Assembly (NCBI RefSeq): GCF_000717995.1
Contig: NZ_JODM01000005.1
Location: forward strand, 1 to 64,000
Source: Streptomyces violaceorubidus
GTDB taxonomy: Bacteria; Actinomycetota; Actinomycetes; Streptomycetales; Streptomycetaceae
Reading direction: 5' to 3'
DNA: 64,000 nucleotides
The notes under the pieces are model-generated. The model saw only the letters and a program-made list of their open reading frames with translations. It did not search any database and had not been told where the DNA came from. This document shows positions 1-8,225 of this stretch, piece by piece (the stretch's first letter is position 1; each line of letters opens with the position of its first letter). Both the position numbers and the translations under genes were made by a program.

Positions 1-689
1 CGCTGCCCCGGGACAACGAGGCGAACACCGACGGCAACCGGCACTTCTACGGCTTCGAGTGCGAGAACCTCGGCGACGGCGAGGACCCCTGGCCGGCGGT
101 GCAGCTGGACGCGATCGAGCGGGCCGCCGCGGCCGTGTGCCGCCACCACGGCTGGAGCGAGCGCTCGGTGATCGGCCACCTGGAGTGGCAGCCCGGAAAG
201 GTCGACCCGCGCGGGTTCACGATGGCCTCGATGCGCGCCCGGGTCGAAGAACGCCTCACCCACCCCGCCGGCTGGACACCCGGCGATCTCGAGGAGGAAG
301 ACATGCCGCGAGCGATCAGCCGATCGGACGGCGACGACCAGCGGATCACGCCCCGGCAGTGGACGACGCTCAGCGTGGACGGCGTGGACCTGCTGACCGG
401 CGCGTCCCACTACCAGGCCACGGCCTACCTCCGGGCCGTCGTGCCACCCGGCTCCACGCTCCAGGGCCGCTTCTACCACCTCCGCCGGGACGGAAGCCGA
501 TGGACCGGCCCGATCGTCGAACGGGTGGGCACCGACGGCAGCAGCTTCCCGGACTTCGGGAACAGCGGCTCCATCGTCGCCGACGAACGGCTGCGCTTCG
601 AGCTCATCTACTACCCGCCCGACTCCGGCGACGAGACCCCGGTCACGGTCACGGGCGCAAAGGTCCGCGGCCTGTACTGGGAGCGGTGA
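1..689 (+). CDS. N-acetylmuramoyl-L-alanine amidase-like protein, 5' end cut off by the window
   Basis: The reading frame is open from base 3 and ends at a TGA at 687-689, so the N-terminus lies outside the window. The visible part shows the core of a type-2 amidase / peptidoglycan-recognition fold: the FECENLGDG strand, then a GHLEWQPGKVDPRG segment that matches the conserved H...K/DP region of these enzymes. About 130 residues follow without a motif I recognise; they look like a beta-rich cell-wall or phage-type C-terminal domain. Members cleave the amide bond between MurNAc and the stem peptide, and phage endolysins and Streptomyces cell-wall enzymes share the fold. I cannot tell which this is without the N-terminus and any signal peptide. 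No stop or frameshift is visible. Confidence 0.75.
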   Translation, partial: LPRDNEANTDGNRHFYGFECENLGDGEDPWPAVQLDAIERAAAAVCRHHGWSERSVIGHLEWQPGKVDPRGFTMASMRARVEERLTHPAGWTPGDLEEEDMPRAISRSDGDDQRITPRQWTTLSVDGVDLLTGASHYQATAYLRAVVPPGSTLQGRFYHLRRDGSRWTGPIVERVGTDGSSFPDFGNSGSIVADERLRFELIYYPPDSGDETPVTVTGAKVRGLYWER

Positions 690-690
690 C

Positions 691-803
691 GCGACGGGGA
701 ACGCGAGGGGAAGGCGACGGGGAACGCGAGGGGGAAGGCGAGGGGGAACGCGACGGGGAACGCGACGGGGAACGCGACGGGGAACGCGAGGGGGAAGCGA
801 CGG
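691..803. repeat. 12-bp tandem minisatellite downstream of the amidase gene
   Basis: About nine imperfect copies of a 12-bp unit alternate between gacggggaacgc and gagggggaaggc. The array starts two bases after the amidase stop codon. It creates spurious open frames on both strands with repetitive AFPVAFP-like or GERDGERD-like translations, which I do not regard as genes. Copy number is likely to vary between strains. Confidence 0.85.
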
Positions 804-827
804 CTACGGTGAAATCGGGTCACACAT

Positions 828-841
828 GATCACACGTGATC
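828..841. promoter_or_regulatory. Inverted repeat GATCAC-AC-GTGATC with further TGATC half-sites
   Basis: A perfect 6-bp inverted repeat with a two-base spacer (GATCACACGTGATC). It is followed by another GATCAC at 838-843 and by ACATGTGATC at 871-880. The cluster lies about 100-150 bp upstream of the YceI gene, where an operator could sit. No cognate regulator is visible nearby. Confidence 0.4.
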
Positions 842-978
842 ACACGGGGCCTCTCGTGCCCACTCCCAGCACATGTGATCGTTTCCCGCGATGTGGTCCC
901 GTGTTGCCTCGAAAGCCACATCGGTGATCGAATGTTTCTCCGTCAACTAGTTTCGATGTCGTGCAGAGGGTGTCGCAA

Positions 979-1860
979 ATGATCGGCCGCTTGCTGGGAA
1001 GCCGAACGAAGCGGATGCAACGGACGGGTCCCCTGGCGGCGGTGCGTACCCCGCCGGACGCCGGAGTGCTGAGCTGCCGCGTCCTCGACCCCGTCAACGA
1101 CCCGGTGCCGGGCGCGGAGTTCACGGTCAGCGACGCCATGGGGCGCAAGGTGGTCGGCGGCGGTACGGACCCCTTCGGATCGTTCGTGGCGGCGGTGCCC
1201 GCGGGCGAGTACCGGCTCGCCGTGTCCGCCGAGGGGTACACCCCGTACCGCGCCTCCGTGACGGTCGTCGAGGACTCGCTGGCCTCGCTCGGCGACGTCA
1301 CGCTCCAGGTGGCCCAGCCGCCGGAGCTCCCCGCGGCGGGCGACTGGGAGATCGAGCCGGCGCACTCCTCGATCGCGTTCACCGCGCGGCACATCGGGCT
1401 GGCCCGGATCCACGGCCGGTTCAACTCCTTCGCGGGCGCGGTGCGGATCGCCGACGACATGGAGCACTCCGCGATGCACGTCGTGATCGACGCGGCGTCC
1501 ATCGACACCAACGTGAAGATGCGCGACGACCACCTGCGCTCGGCCGACTTCCTGGACGTGGCGAGGTTCCCGACCCTGGAGTTCTACAGCGACCGGTTCA
1601 CGCACCGCGGCGGCAACCGGTGGGCCGTCACCGGGGCGCTGTCCCTGCACGGGGTGACGCGCACGGTCACGCTGGACACTGAGTACCTCGGACTCGGCAA
1701 CGGCATGGAGGGCGAGACGCGGGCGGCCTGCCGCGCCACCACCGAGCTGCACCGCGACGACTTCACGGTGAGCTGGCAGACGATGCTGGCCCGCGGCATC
1801 GCCGTGGTCGGCCCCAGCATCCGCATCGAACTCGACGTGCAGACCGTGCCCAAGGGCTGA
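979..1860 (+). CDS. YceI family protein with N-terminal carboxypeptidase-regulatory-like domain
   Basis: Two parts can be read. Residues about 15-100 resemble a carboxypeptidase regulatory-like (prealbumin-type beta sandwich) domain, with CRVLDPVNDPVPGAEFTV at its start. Residues about 120-290 form a YceI-type lipocalin-like barrel beginning WEIEPAHSSIAFTARH and containing the typical TxHGVTRxV strand. YceI proteins bind isoprenoid or other amphipathic lipids; the partner here is unknown. There is no signal peptide, so it is probably cytoplasmic. I prefer ATG 979 because AGAGGG lies eight bases upstream; an in-frame GTG at 961 has no ribosome site. The fusion is seen in other Streptomyces. 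Confidence 0.85.
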   Translation: MIGRLLGSRTKRMQRTGPLAAVRTPPDAGVLSCRVLDPVNDPVPGAEFTVSDAMGRKVVGGGTDPFGSFVAAVPAGEYRLAVSAEGYTPYRASVTVVEDSLASLGDVTLQVAQPPELPAAGDWEIEPAHSSIAFTARHIGLARIHGRFNSFAGAVRIADDMEHSAMHVVIDAASIDTNVKMRDDHLRSADFLDVARFPTLEFYSDRFTHRGGNRWAVTGALSLHGVTRTVTLDTEYLGLGNGMEGETRAACRATTELHRDDFTVSWQTMLARGIAVVGPSIRIELDVQTVPKG

Positions 1861-1876
1861 CCGGAGCTGACCGACA

Positions 1877-2131
1877 ATGGCACCCGTGAGCGACGTGAGA
1901 CATGTACTGGTGCTGCCCGACCGCGACGCCGCCGAGGAGGCCGCCCAGGAGCTGGGGGAGCGGTTCGGCATCGACGAGGAACCGCGGATCCTGAGGGACG
2001 CCCTGGCAGGCGAGGACGACGCCGAGGACGCCCAGTGGCTCGTCGTCCTGCGGGACGAGCGGGAAGCGCTGGACCCCGGTGAGCTGGACGCGTTCGCCGG
2101 GGAGTGGGAGGGCTGGCGCGAGGAGCCGTAG
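1877..2131 (+). CDS. Small acidic hypothetical protein (84 aa), possibly RraB-like
   Basis: A short, highly acidic reading frame with Streptomyces-type third-position G/C bias. It begins 17 bases after the YceI gene, with GGAG (1862) upstream of ATG 1877. The sequence opens with a beta strand (HVLVLPD), then an amphipathic helix rich in Ala/Glu, then a second strand (WLVVLRD). That alternation loosely resembles the ferredoxin-like fold of RNase E inhibitor RraB proteins, but I see no diagnostic motif. Function unknown. It probably shares a transcript with the YceI gene. Confidence 0.6.
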   Translation: MAPVSDVRHVLVLPDRDAAEEAAQELGERFGIDEEPRILRDALAGEDDAEDAQWLVVLRDEREALDPGELDAFAGEWEGWREEP

Positions 2132-2243
2132 CCCCGCCCCCTTCCGGCAGCCCCCGGCAGGGGCCGTCCAGCACACCGTGCAGCAGCATCCGTCCAGCAG
2201 CACCCGTCCGGCGTTGTCAGTGGTGCGTGCGATGCTTGTCGCG

Positions 2244-3233
2244 ATGGCCAGGAAGACTGCGAACGACGACCCTCTCGCCCCGGTGACCCTTGCCGTGGGC
2301 CAGGAGGACCTCCTGCTCGACCGTGCCGTGCAGGAAGTGGTGGCCGCCGCCAAGGCCGCCGACGTCGACACGGACGTACGCGACCTCACCCCCGACCAGT
2401 TGCAGCCCGGCACCCTCGCCGAGCTCACCAGCCCCTCGCTCTTCGCCGAGCGCAAAGTCGTGGTCGTACGCAATGCGCAGGACCTGTCCGCCGACACGGT
2501 CAAGGACGTCAAGGCCTACCTCGCCGCCCCCGCCGAGGAGATCACCCTCGTCCTGCTGCACGCGGGCGGAGCCAAGGGCAAGGGCGTGCTCGACGCCGGC
2601 CGCAAGGCGGGCGCGCGCGAGGTGGCCTGTCCGAAGATGACGAAGCCCGCCGACCGGCTGGCCTTCGTGCGCTCGGAGTTCCGTACGGCCGGGCGGTCCG
2701 CCACCCCCGAGGCGTGCCAGGCCCTGGTCGACGCGATCGGCAGCGACCTGCGGGAGCTGGCCTCGGCGGTGTCCCAGTTGACCGCGGACGTCGAGGGGAC
2801 CATCGACGAGGCGGTCGTCGGGCGGTACTACACCGGGCGGGCGGAGGCCTCCAGCTTCACGGTCGCCGACCGCGCGGTCGAGGGGCGCGCGGCGGAGGCC
2901 CTGGAGGCGCTGCGCTGGTCGCTGGCGACCGGAGTGGCACCGGTGCTGATCACCAGCGCGCTGGCGCAGGGCGTGCGGGCCATCGGCAAGCTGTCCTCCG
3001 CCCGCGGCGGACGCCCCGCCGACCTCGCCCGCGAGCTGGGCATGCCGCCGTGGAAGATCGACCGCGTCCGGCAGCAGATGCGCGGCTGGACCCCGGACGG
3101 CGTCTCCGTGGCGCTGCGCGCGGTGGCCGAGGCGGACGCGGGGGTGAAGGGCGGTGGGGACGATCCCGAGTACGCCCTGGAGAAGGCCGTGGTGACCGTC
3201 GCCCGGGCGGCGCGTTCACGCGGACGGTCGTAG
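2244..3233 (+). CDS. holA: DNA polymerase III delta subunit
   Basis: The 329-residue product matches HolA in length and layout. An N-terminal degenerate AAA+ domain starts with LAVGQEDLLLDRAV and contains the PSLFAERKVVVVRN strand typical of delta. A lid region and a C-terminal helical collar domain follow (EALRWSLATGVAPVLITSALAQGVR split over two helices). Delta is the wrench that opens the beta sliding clamp in the clamp-loader complex. The start is uncertain: ATG 2244 gives MARKTAND, ATG 2232 would add four residues, and neither has a clear ribosome site. The gene is convergent with rpsT, and a strong hairpin lies between them. Confidence 0.93.
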   Translation: MARKTANDDPLAPVTLAVGQEDLLLDRAVQEVVAAAKAADVDTDVRDLTPDQLQPGTLAELTSPSLFAERKVVVVRNAQDLSADTVKDVKAYLAAPAEEITLVLLHAGGAKGKGVLDAGRKAGAREVACPKMTKPADRLAFVRSEFRTAGRSATPEACQALVDAIGSDLRELASAVSQLTADVEGTIDEAVVGRYYTGRAEASSFTVADRAVEGRAAEALEALRWSLATGVAPVLITSALAQGVRAIGKLSSARGGRPADLARELGMPPWKIDRVRQQMRGWTPDGVSVALRAVAEADAGVKGGGDDPEYALEKAVVTVARAARSRGRS

Positions 3234-3315
3234 ACCCAGCCGCTCGGCCTCGGTCTCGGTCTAAGGTCTCGGCCTCGGTCTAAGGTCTCGGCCTCGGTCT
3301 CGCACGCGCCGCAGA

Positions 3316-3366
3316 CCGAAGGCCCCGGTGGCCGTCCTGGGGAAGGACGGCCACCGGGGCCTTCGG
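3316..3366. terminator. Perfect 22-bp hairpin between convergent holA and rpsT
   Basis: The arms at 3316-3337 and 3345-3366 are exact reverse complements of 22 bases with a seven-base loop. There is no U-tract, as is common for Streptomyces terminators. It can serve both converging genes. Just upstream (about 3250-3300) is a short direct repeat based on ggtctcggcctcggtctaa. Confidence 0.85.
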
Positions 3367-3377
3367 ATCAAGCTCGC

Positions 3378-3419
3378 GGATCCATGCCCGCGTGGCGAAC
3401 GCAGGCCGCGCATGGATCC
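3378..3419 (-). terminator. Second stem-loop, rpsT side
   Basis: GGATCCATGC at 3378-3387 pairs with GCATGGATCC at 3410-3419 around a 22-base loop. It lies 73 bases beyond the rpsT stop codon on the minus strand, so it is most likely the rpsT terminator or an mRNA 3'-end stabiliser. Confidence 0.55.
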
Positions 3420-3491
3420 TGGGTGCCGGACGGGAGCGGATGAGAGAGGGCCCGCTCTGGGTCCTTCCGGCGATCAGACCAGATAAGGGGT

Positions 3492-3758
3492 TCAGCCCTT
3501 GAGAGCGCCGACCTTCTGCGCCAGCGCCGACTTCTTGTTGGCGGCCTGGTTCTTGTGGATGACGCCCTTGGAGACGGCCTTGTCGAGCTGGCGCGAAGCG
3601 ACGCGCTGGTACTCGGTGGCCTTCTCGACGTCACCCGCGGCAGCGGCCTCACGGGCCTTGCGGATCGCGGTCTTCAGAGAGGACTTGACGGCCTTGTTGC
3701 GCAGCCGGGCCTTCTCGTTGGTCTTGTTCCGCTTGATCTGGGACTTGATGTTCGCCAC
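3492..3758 (-). CDS. rpsT: 30S ribosomal protein S20
   Basis: The 88-residue product is a textbook S20: N-terminal [21 protein letters not shown], then a highly basic helical body and a C-terminal [15 protein letters not shown] segment. It binds the 5' domain and helix 44 region of 16S rRNA in the small subunit. The start is the ATG preceded by AGGCTC on the minus strand. It is divergent from lepA, an arrangement found across actinomycetes, and convergent with holA. Confidence 0.98.
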   Translation of the reverse strand: MANIKSQIKRNKTNEKARLRNKAVKSSLKTAIRKAREAAAAGDVEKATEYQRVASRQLDKAVSKGVIHKNQAANKKSALAQKVGALKG

Positions 3759-3860
3759 GAATGAGCCTTTGCAGGTTCAGGCACGAGGCCGCGAGGGTCC
3801 CGTGCCGATGATTTCTTGAAGGAGTGCCTCGCGCTGAGAGGGCAAGAGACACAGCCACCC

Positions 3861-3890
3861 ACACTACCAGCGGGTCGTGAAGGGTCCCAA
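3861..3890 (-). promoter_or_regulatory. Putative vegetative promoter of rpsT
   Basis: Reading the minus strand, TTGGGA (3890-3885) and TAGTGT (3866-3861) are separated by 18 bases. This is a reasonable sigma-HrdB type match, about 100 bp upstream of the rpsT start. It is inferred from position and sequence only. Confidence 0.45.
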
Positions 3891-3995
3891 ACCCATACCG
3901 GCTCCCCACCCGTGGGACCATGGAGGCTACGTATCGATCCGACCCGAGACCCGAGACCGCAGACACTGCGGACGCCTCAAGAATCAGGACCCTGC

Positions 3996-5864
3996 GTGCC
4001 CGCGATCCCCAGCCATGTGCCCGAGCCGAGCCGTACCGACCCGGCGCTGATCCGCAACTTCTGCATCATCGCGCACATCGACCACGGCAAGTCCACGCTC
4101 GCCGACCGGATGCTCCAGCTGACCGGTGTGGTCGAGCAGCGGCAGATGCGCGCCCAGTACCTCGACCGCATGGACATCGAGCGCGAGCGCGGCATCACGA
4201 TCAAGTCCCAGGCGGTGCGGTTGCCGTGGGCCCCCACCCACGACAAGAGCTCCACGCACATCCTCAACATGATCGACACCCCGGGGCACGTCGACTTCAC
4301 CTACGAGGTGTCGCGGTCGCTGGCCGCGTGCGAGGGCACCATCCTCCTCGTCGACGCCGCCCAGGGCATCGAGGCCCAGACCCTCGCCAACCTCTACCTG
4401 GCGATGGAGAACGACCTCACGATCATCCCCGTGCTGAACAAGATCGACCTGCCGGCCGCGCAGCCCGAGAAGTTCGCCGAGGAGCTGGCCAACCTGGTCG
4501 GCTGCGACCCCGACGACGTGCTCAAGGTCTCCGCCAAGACCGGCCTCGGCGTCGACGCGCTGCTGGACAAGGTCGTCGCCGAGATCCCGGCCCCGGTCGG
4601 CGTCAAGGACGCCCCCGCCCGCGCGATGATCTTCGACTCCGTCTACGACTCCTACCGCGGCGTCGTGACGTACGTCCGTGTCATCGACGGCCAGCTCAAC
4701 AAGCGCGAGCGGATCCGGATGATGTCCACCGGCGCCACCCACGAGCTGCTGGAGATCGGCACCAATTCGCCGGAGATGCTCTCCGCGGACGGCCTCGGCG
4801 TCGGCGAGGTGGGTTACCTGATCACCGGTGTGAAGGACGTTCGCCAGTCCAAGGTCGGCGACACCGTCACCAGCCAGCACAAGGGCGCCGAGGACGCCCT
4901 CGGCGGCTACAAGGACCCCAGGCCCATGGTGTTCTCCGGCCTGTACCCGCTCGACGGCTCCGACTACCCCGAGCTGCGCGAGGCGCTGGACAAGCTCCAG
5001 CTCAACGACGCCGCCCTGGTCTACGAGCCGGAGACCTCCGCCGCCCTCGGTTTCGGCTTCCGCGTCGGTTTCCTCGGTCTGCTCCACCTCGACGTGATCC
5101 GCGAGCGGCTGGAGCGCGAGTTCGGCCTCGACCTCATCGCCACCGCGCCCAACGTGGTCTACCGGGTGGTCATGGAGGACGGCACCGAGCACACCGTCAC
5201 CAACCCGAGCGAGTTCCCCGAGGGCAAGATCAACGAGGTGTACGAGCCGGTCGTGCGGGCCACGATCCTCGCGCCGACCGAGTTCATCGGCTCGATCATG
5301 GAGCTGTGCCAGACCCGGCGCGGCACCCTGCTCGGCATGGACTACCTCTCCGAGGACCGGGTGGAGATCCGCTACACCCTCCCCCTCGCGGAGATCGTCT
5401 TCGACTTCTTCGACCAGCTGAAGTCGAAGACCCGCGGCTACGCCTCGCTGGACTACGAGCCCACCGGCGAGCAGACCTCCAGCCTGGTCAAGGTCGACAT
5501 CCTGCTGCACGGCGACAAGGTGGACGCCTTCTCGGCGATCACCCACAAGGACGCGGCGTACGCGTACGGCGTACGGCTCGTCGCCAAGCTGCGCGAGCTG
5601 ATCCCGCGGCAGGCCTTCGAGGTGCCCATCCAGGCCGCCGTCGGCTCCCGGGTCATCGCCCGCGAGACCATCCGCGCCATCCGCAAGGACGTCCTCGCCA
5701 AGTGCTACGGCGGTGACATCTCCCGCAAGCGGAAGCTGCTGGAGAAGCAGAAGGAAGGCAAGAAGCGGATGAAGATGGTGGGTTCCGTGGAGGTTCCGCA
5801 GGAGGCCTTCATCGCGGTCCTGTCCAGCGATGACAGCGCGGGGTCGGCCAAGGGCAAGAAGTAA
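3996..5864 (+). CDS. lepA: Elongation factor 4 (LepA), ribosome back-translocation GTPase
   Basis: The 622-residue product has the EF4 layout: a G domain starting about residue 20 with G1 AHIDHGKST, the DTPGHVDF G3 motif and NKIDLP G4, then domain II, III and V equivalents, and the LepA-specific C-terminal domain ending in a basic [17 protein letters not shown] tail. EF4 is a translational GTPase that acts on ribosomes with mispositioned tRNA. The frame stays open upstream to 3816, but family members start at the GTG at 3996 ([21 protein letters not shown]), which I chose. The gene is divergent from rpsT and ends at a hairpin terminator. Confidence 0.96.
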   Translation: MPAIPSHVPEPSRTDPALIRNFCIIAHIDHGKSTLADRMLQLTGVVEQRQMRAQYLDRMDIERERGITIKSQAVRLPWAPTHDKSSTHILNMIDTPGHVDFTYEVSRSLAACEGTILLVDAAQGIEAQTLANLYLAMENDLTIIPVLNKIDLPAAQPEKFAEELANLVGCDPDDVLKVSAKTGLGVDALLDKVVAEIPAPVGVKDAPARAMIFDSVYDSYRGVVTYVRVIDGQLNKRERIRMMSTGATHELLEIGTNSPEMLSADGLGVGEVGYLITGVKDVRQSKVGDTVTSQHKGAEDALGGYKDPRPMVFSGLYPLDGSDYPELREALDKLQLNDAALVYEPETSAALGFGFRVGFLGLLHLDVIRERLEREFGLDLIATAPNVVYRVVMEDGTEHTVTNPSEFPEGKINEVYEPVVRATILAPTEFIGSIMELCQTRRGTLLGMDYLSEDRVEIRYTLPLAEIVFDFFDQLKSKTRGYASLDYEPTGEQTSSLVKVDILLHGDKVDAFSAITHKDAAYAYGVRLVAKLRELIPRQAFEVPIQAAVGSRVIARETIRAIRKDVLAKCYGGDISRKRKLLEKQKEGKKRMKMVGSVEVPQEAFIAVLSSDDSAGSAKGKK

Positions 5865-5904
5865 CCGCCACGCCGCACGCCGAGTCCGGGCGAAACGGAC
5901 ACCG

Positions 5905-5938
5905 AGGGGCCCGTCGTACGAAAGTGCGGCGGGTCCCT
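5905..5938 (+). terminator. Terminator of lepA
   Basis: Arms 5905-5917 and 5926-5938 form a 13-bp stem (several G-U pairs) with an eight-base loop containing ACGAAAG. It starts 40 bases after the lepA stop codon. Confidence 0.7.
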
Positions 5939-6031
5939 TCGCATGTCACGGGCGCGCATCTGTAGGAAGTGACAGGGTGCGGACTCTTACGCGGGGGCCG
6001 GTCGCCCTTTACCCTGATGCCTGCCCCGTAG

Positions 6032-6045
6032 TTACTCGTGAGTTA
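6032..6045. promoter_or_regulatory. Possible operator TTACTC-GT-GAGTTA upstream of the acyl-CoA ligase gene
   Basis: An imperfect palindrome (TTACTC / GAGTTA around GT) in the 297-bp gap between lepA and the acyl-CoA ligase gene. TTACTC..GAGTAA-like palindromes are used by TetR-family fatty-acid regulators in actinobacteria. The link to this gene is inference. Apart from this and the lepA terminator I see nothing else in the gap. Confidence 0.35.
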
Positions 6046-6161
6046 AACAAGTGATCGGACAACGGTCCGCGTCACGCCCCGAACACCGCCCGAGAGTGAA
6101 CCAGCCGCACCTGAGCCAGCCGCAACGAGCCAGCCGCAACGTCGCGGGCCCGGAGGATGTC

Positions 6162-8039
6162 GTGAGCGACACACAGACACTGATCGAGAACCGTCCGCCT
6201 TCCGTGGCGGGACTCTTCCTGGAGCGGGTGGCCGCCACGCCGGACGCCGAGGCGTACCGCTACCCGGTGCCGCCGGCCGCGGGCGAGGGCCCCGACGACT
6301 GGAAGTCGCTGACCTGGGCGCAGGCCGCCGAGCGGGTCTACGCGATCGCGGCCGGCCTCGTCGAGCTGGGCGTGCAGCCCGAGCAGCGCGTGGCCCTCGC
6401 CTCCTCCACCCGCCTGGAGTGGATCCTCGCCGACCTCGGCATCATGTGCGCCGGCGCGGCGACGACCACCGTCTACCCGCAGACCAACGCCGACGAGTCG
6501 GCGTACATCCTCTCCGACTCCGAGAGCCGGGTGCTGATCGCGGAGGACGCCGCACAGCTCGCCAAGGCGAAGGAGAAGAAGGCGGAGCTGCCCGACCTCA
6601 CCCACGTGGTCGTGATCGACGCGGCCGGCGCGGACACCGCCGAGGAGTGGGTCCTCACCCTCGACGACCTGGAGCGCAGGGGCGCGGCCCGGCTGGAGGA
6701 GGACGCCCAGCTGATCAAGGAGCGGGTCGGCGCGCTCACCAAGGATCAGCTCGCCACCCTCATCTACACCTCCGGCACCACCGGCCGGCCCAAGGGCGTC
6801 CGGCTCCCGCACGACTGCTGGTCCTACATGGCCAAGGCGATCGCCGCGACCGGCCTGGTCTCCAAGGACGACGTGCAGTACCTGTGGCTGCCGCTCGCGC
6901 ACGTCTTCGGCAAGGTGCTGACCTCCGGGCAGATCGAGGCCGGTCACGTCACCGCCGTCGACGGCCGGGTCGACAAGATCATCGAGAACCTGCCGGTCGT
7001 GCAGCCGACCTACATGGCGGCCGTGCCCCGCATCTTCGAGAAGGTCTACAACGGCGTCGCCGCCAAGGCCCGCGCGGGCGGCGGGGCGAAGTACAAGATC
7101 TTCCAGTGGGCCGCCGGCATCGCCCGCGAGTACGCCAAGGTCACCCAGGACAACTTCAAGCGCACCGGCACCGCGAGCGCCCCCGCGGGGCTGCGCACCA
7201 AGCACGCCGTCGCCGACCGGCTTGTCTACGCCAAGATCCGCGAGGCCTTCGGCGGCCGCCTGCGCGCCTGCGTGTCCGGTTCGGCCGCCCTCGCCCCCGA
7301 GATCGGCTTCTTCTTCGCCGGGGCCGGCATCCACATCCTGGAGGGCTACGGCCTCACCGAGTCCTCCGCCGCCTCCTTCGTCAACCCCGGCGAGGCCTAC
7401 CGCACCGGCACCGTCGGCAAGCCGCTGCCCGGCACCGAGGTGCGCATCGCGGACGACGGCGAGATCCTGCTGCGCGGCCCCGGCATCATGGAGGGCTACC
7501 ACAAGCTGCCCGAGAAGACCGCCGAGGTGCTGGAGGCCGACGGCTGGTTCCACACCGGCGACATCGGCGAGCTGTCGCCCGACGGCTACCTGCGCATTAC
7601 CGACCGCAAGAAGGACCTGATCAAGACGTCCGGCGGCAAGTACATCGCGCCGGCCGAGGTCGAGGGCCAGTTCAAGGCGGTCTGCCCCTACGTCTCCAAC
7701 ATCCTGGTGCACGGCGCCGACCGGAACTTCTGCACCGCGCTCATCGCCCTCGACGAGATCGCGATCACCGAGTGGGCGAAGGAGAACGGCCTGGAGGGCA
7801 AGCCGTACGCGGAGATCGTCGCGGCGCCGGCGACCGTCGAGATGGTCGACGGCTACGTCAAGCAGCTCAACGAGGGCCTGCAGCGCTGGCAGACCATCAA
7901 GAAGTTCCGCCTCCTGCCCCGCGACCTCGACGTGGAGCACGGCGAGATCACTCCGAGCCTGAAGCTGAAGCGGCCGGTGGTGGAGCGGCAGTACAAGAAC
8001 CTGATCGAGGAGATGTACGAGGGCTCGCGCGAGGCGTAG
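6162..8039 (+). CDS. Long-chain fatty acid--CoA ligase (AMP-binding enzyme)
   Basis: A 625-residue adenylate-forming enzyme with all core motifs: P-loop-like YTSGTTGRPKG near residue 200, GYGLTESSA near 395, the HTGDIG motif near 465 and the DRKKDLIKTSGGK hinge near 485. This is the FadD15-like long-chain type rather than the short acetyl-CoA synthetase type. It converts fatty acid, ATP and CoA to acyl-CoA, AMP and pyrophosphate at the start of beta-oxidation or lipid remodelling. GTG 6162 is chosen because GGAGGA lies five bases upstream; the open frame upstream to 6051 lacks a ribosome site. It is monocistronic, with a hairpin after it. Confidence 0.93.
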   Translation: MSDTQTLIENRPPSVAGLFLERVAATPDAEAYRYPVPPAAGEGPDDWKSLTWAQAAERVYAIAAGLVELGVQPEQRVALASSTRLEWILADLGIMCAGAATTTVYPQTNADESAYILSDSESRVLIAEDAAQLAKAKEKKAELPDLTHVVVIDAAGADTAEEWVLTLDDLERRGAARLEEDAQLIKERVGALTKDQLATLIYTSGTTGRPKGVRLPHDCWSYMAKAIAATGLVSKDDVQYLWLPLAHVFGKVLTSGQIEAGHVTAVDGRVDKIIENLPVVQPTYMAAVPRIFEKVYNGVAAKARAGGGAKYKIFQWAAGIAREYAKVTQDNFKRTGTASAPAGLRTKHAVADRLVYAKIREAFGGRLRACVSGSAALAPEIGFFFAGAGIHILEGYGLTESSAASFVNPGEAYRTGTVGKPLPGTEVRIADDGEILLRGPGIMEGYHKLPEKTAEVLEADGWFHTGDIGELSPDGYLRITDRKKDLIKTSGGKYIAPAEVEGQFKAVCPYVSNILVHGADRNFCTALIALDEIAITEWAKENGLEGKPYAEIVAAPATVEMVDGYVKQLNEGLQRWQTIKKFRLLPRDLDVEHGEITPSLKLKRPVVERQYKNLIEEMYEGSREA

Positions 8040-8052
8040 GCCGGGGCGCGGT

Positions 8053-8098
8053 GTTCGAAGACGTCCGGTTTCGGGTCGGGTTCCGGCCGTCTTCGAAC
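8053..8098 (+). terminator. Terminator of the acyl-CoA ligase gene
   Basis: GTTCGAAGACG (8053-8063) pairs perfectly with CGTCTTCGAAC (8088-8098) around a 24-base G+C-rich loop that can fold further. It begins 14 bases after the stop codon. Confidence 0.75.
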
Positions 8099-8225
8099 GT
8101 TCGCCTAGCACGGTCCTCACTCATCGCGGCCCACTTCGGTAACTCCGTGCTTATGTGCGGGATCGGTCTGTCACTCTGTCGGCATCGACTGCGAGGACTC
8201 GCACGAACTGCCCGGGGAGACGTCC

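Noticed and set aside
611..823. Minus-strand 70-residue frame rich in AFPVAFP
   Set aside because: It is the translation of the 12-bp minisatellite and has no ribosome site or family.
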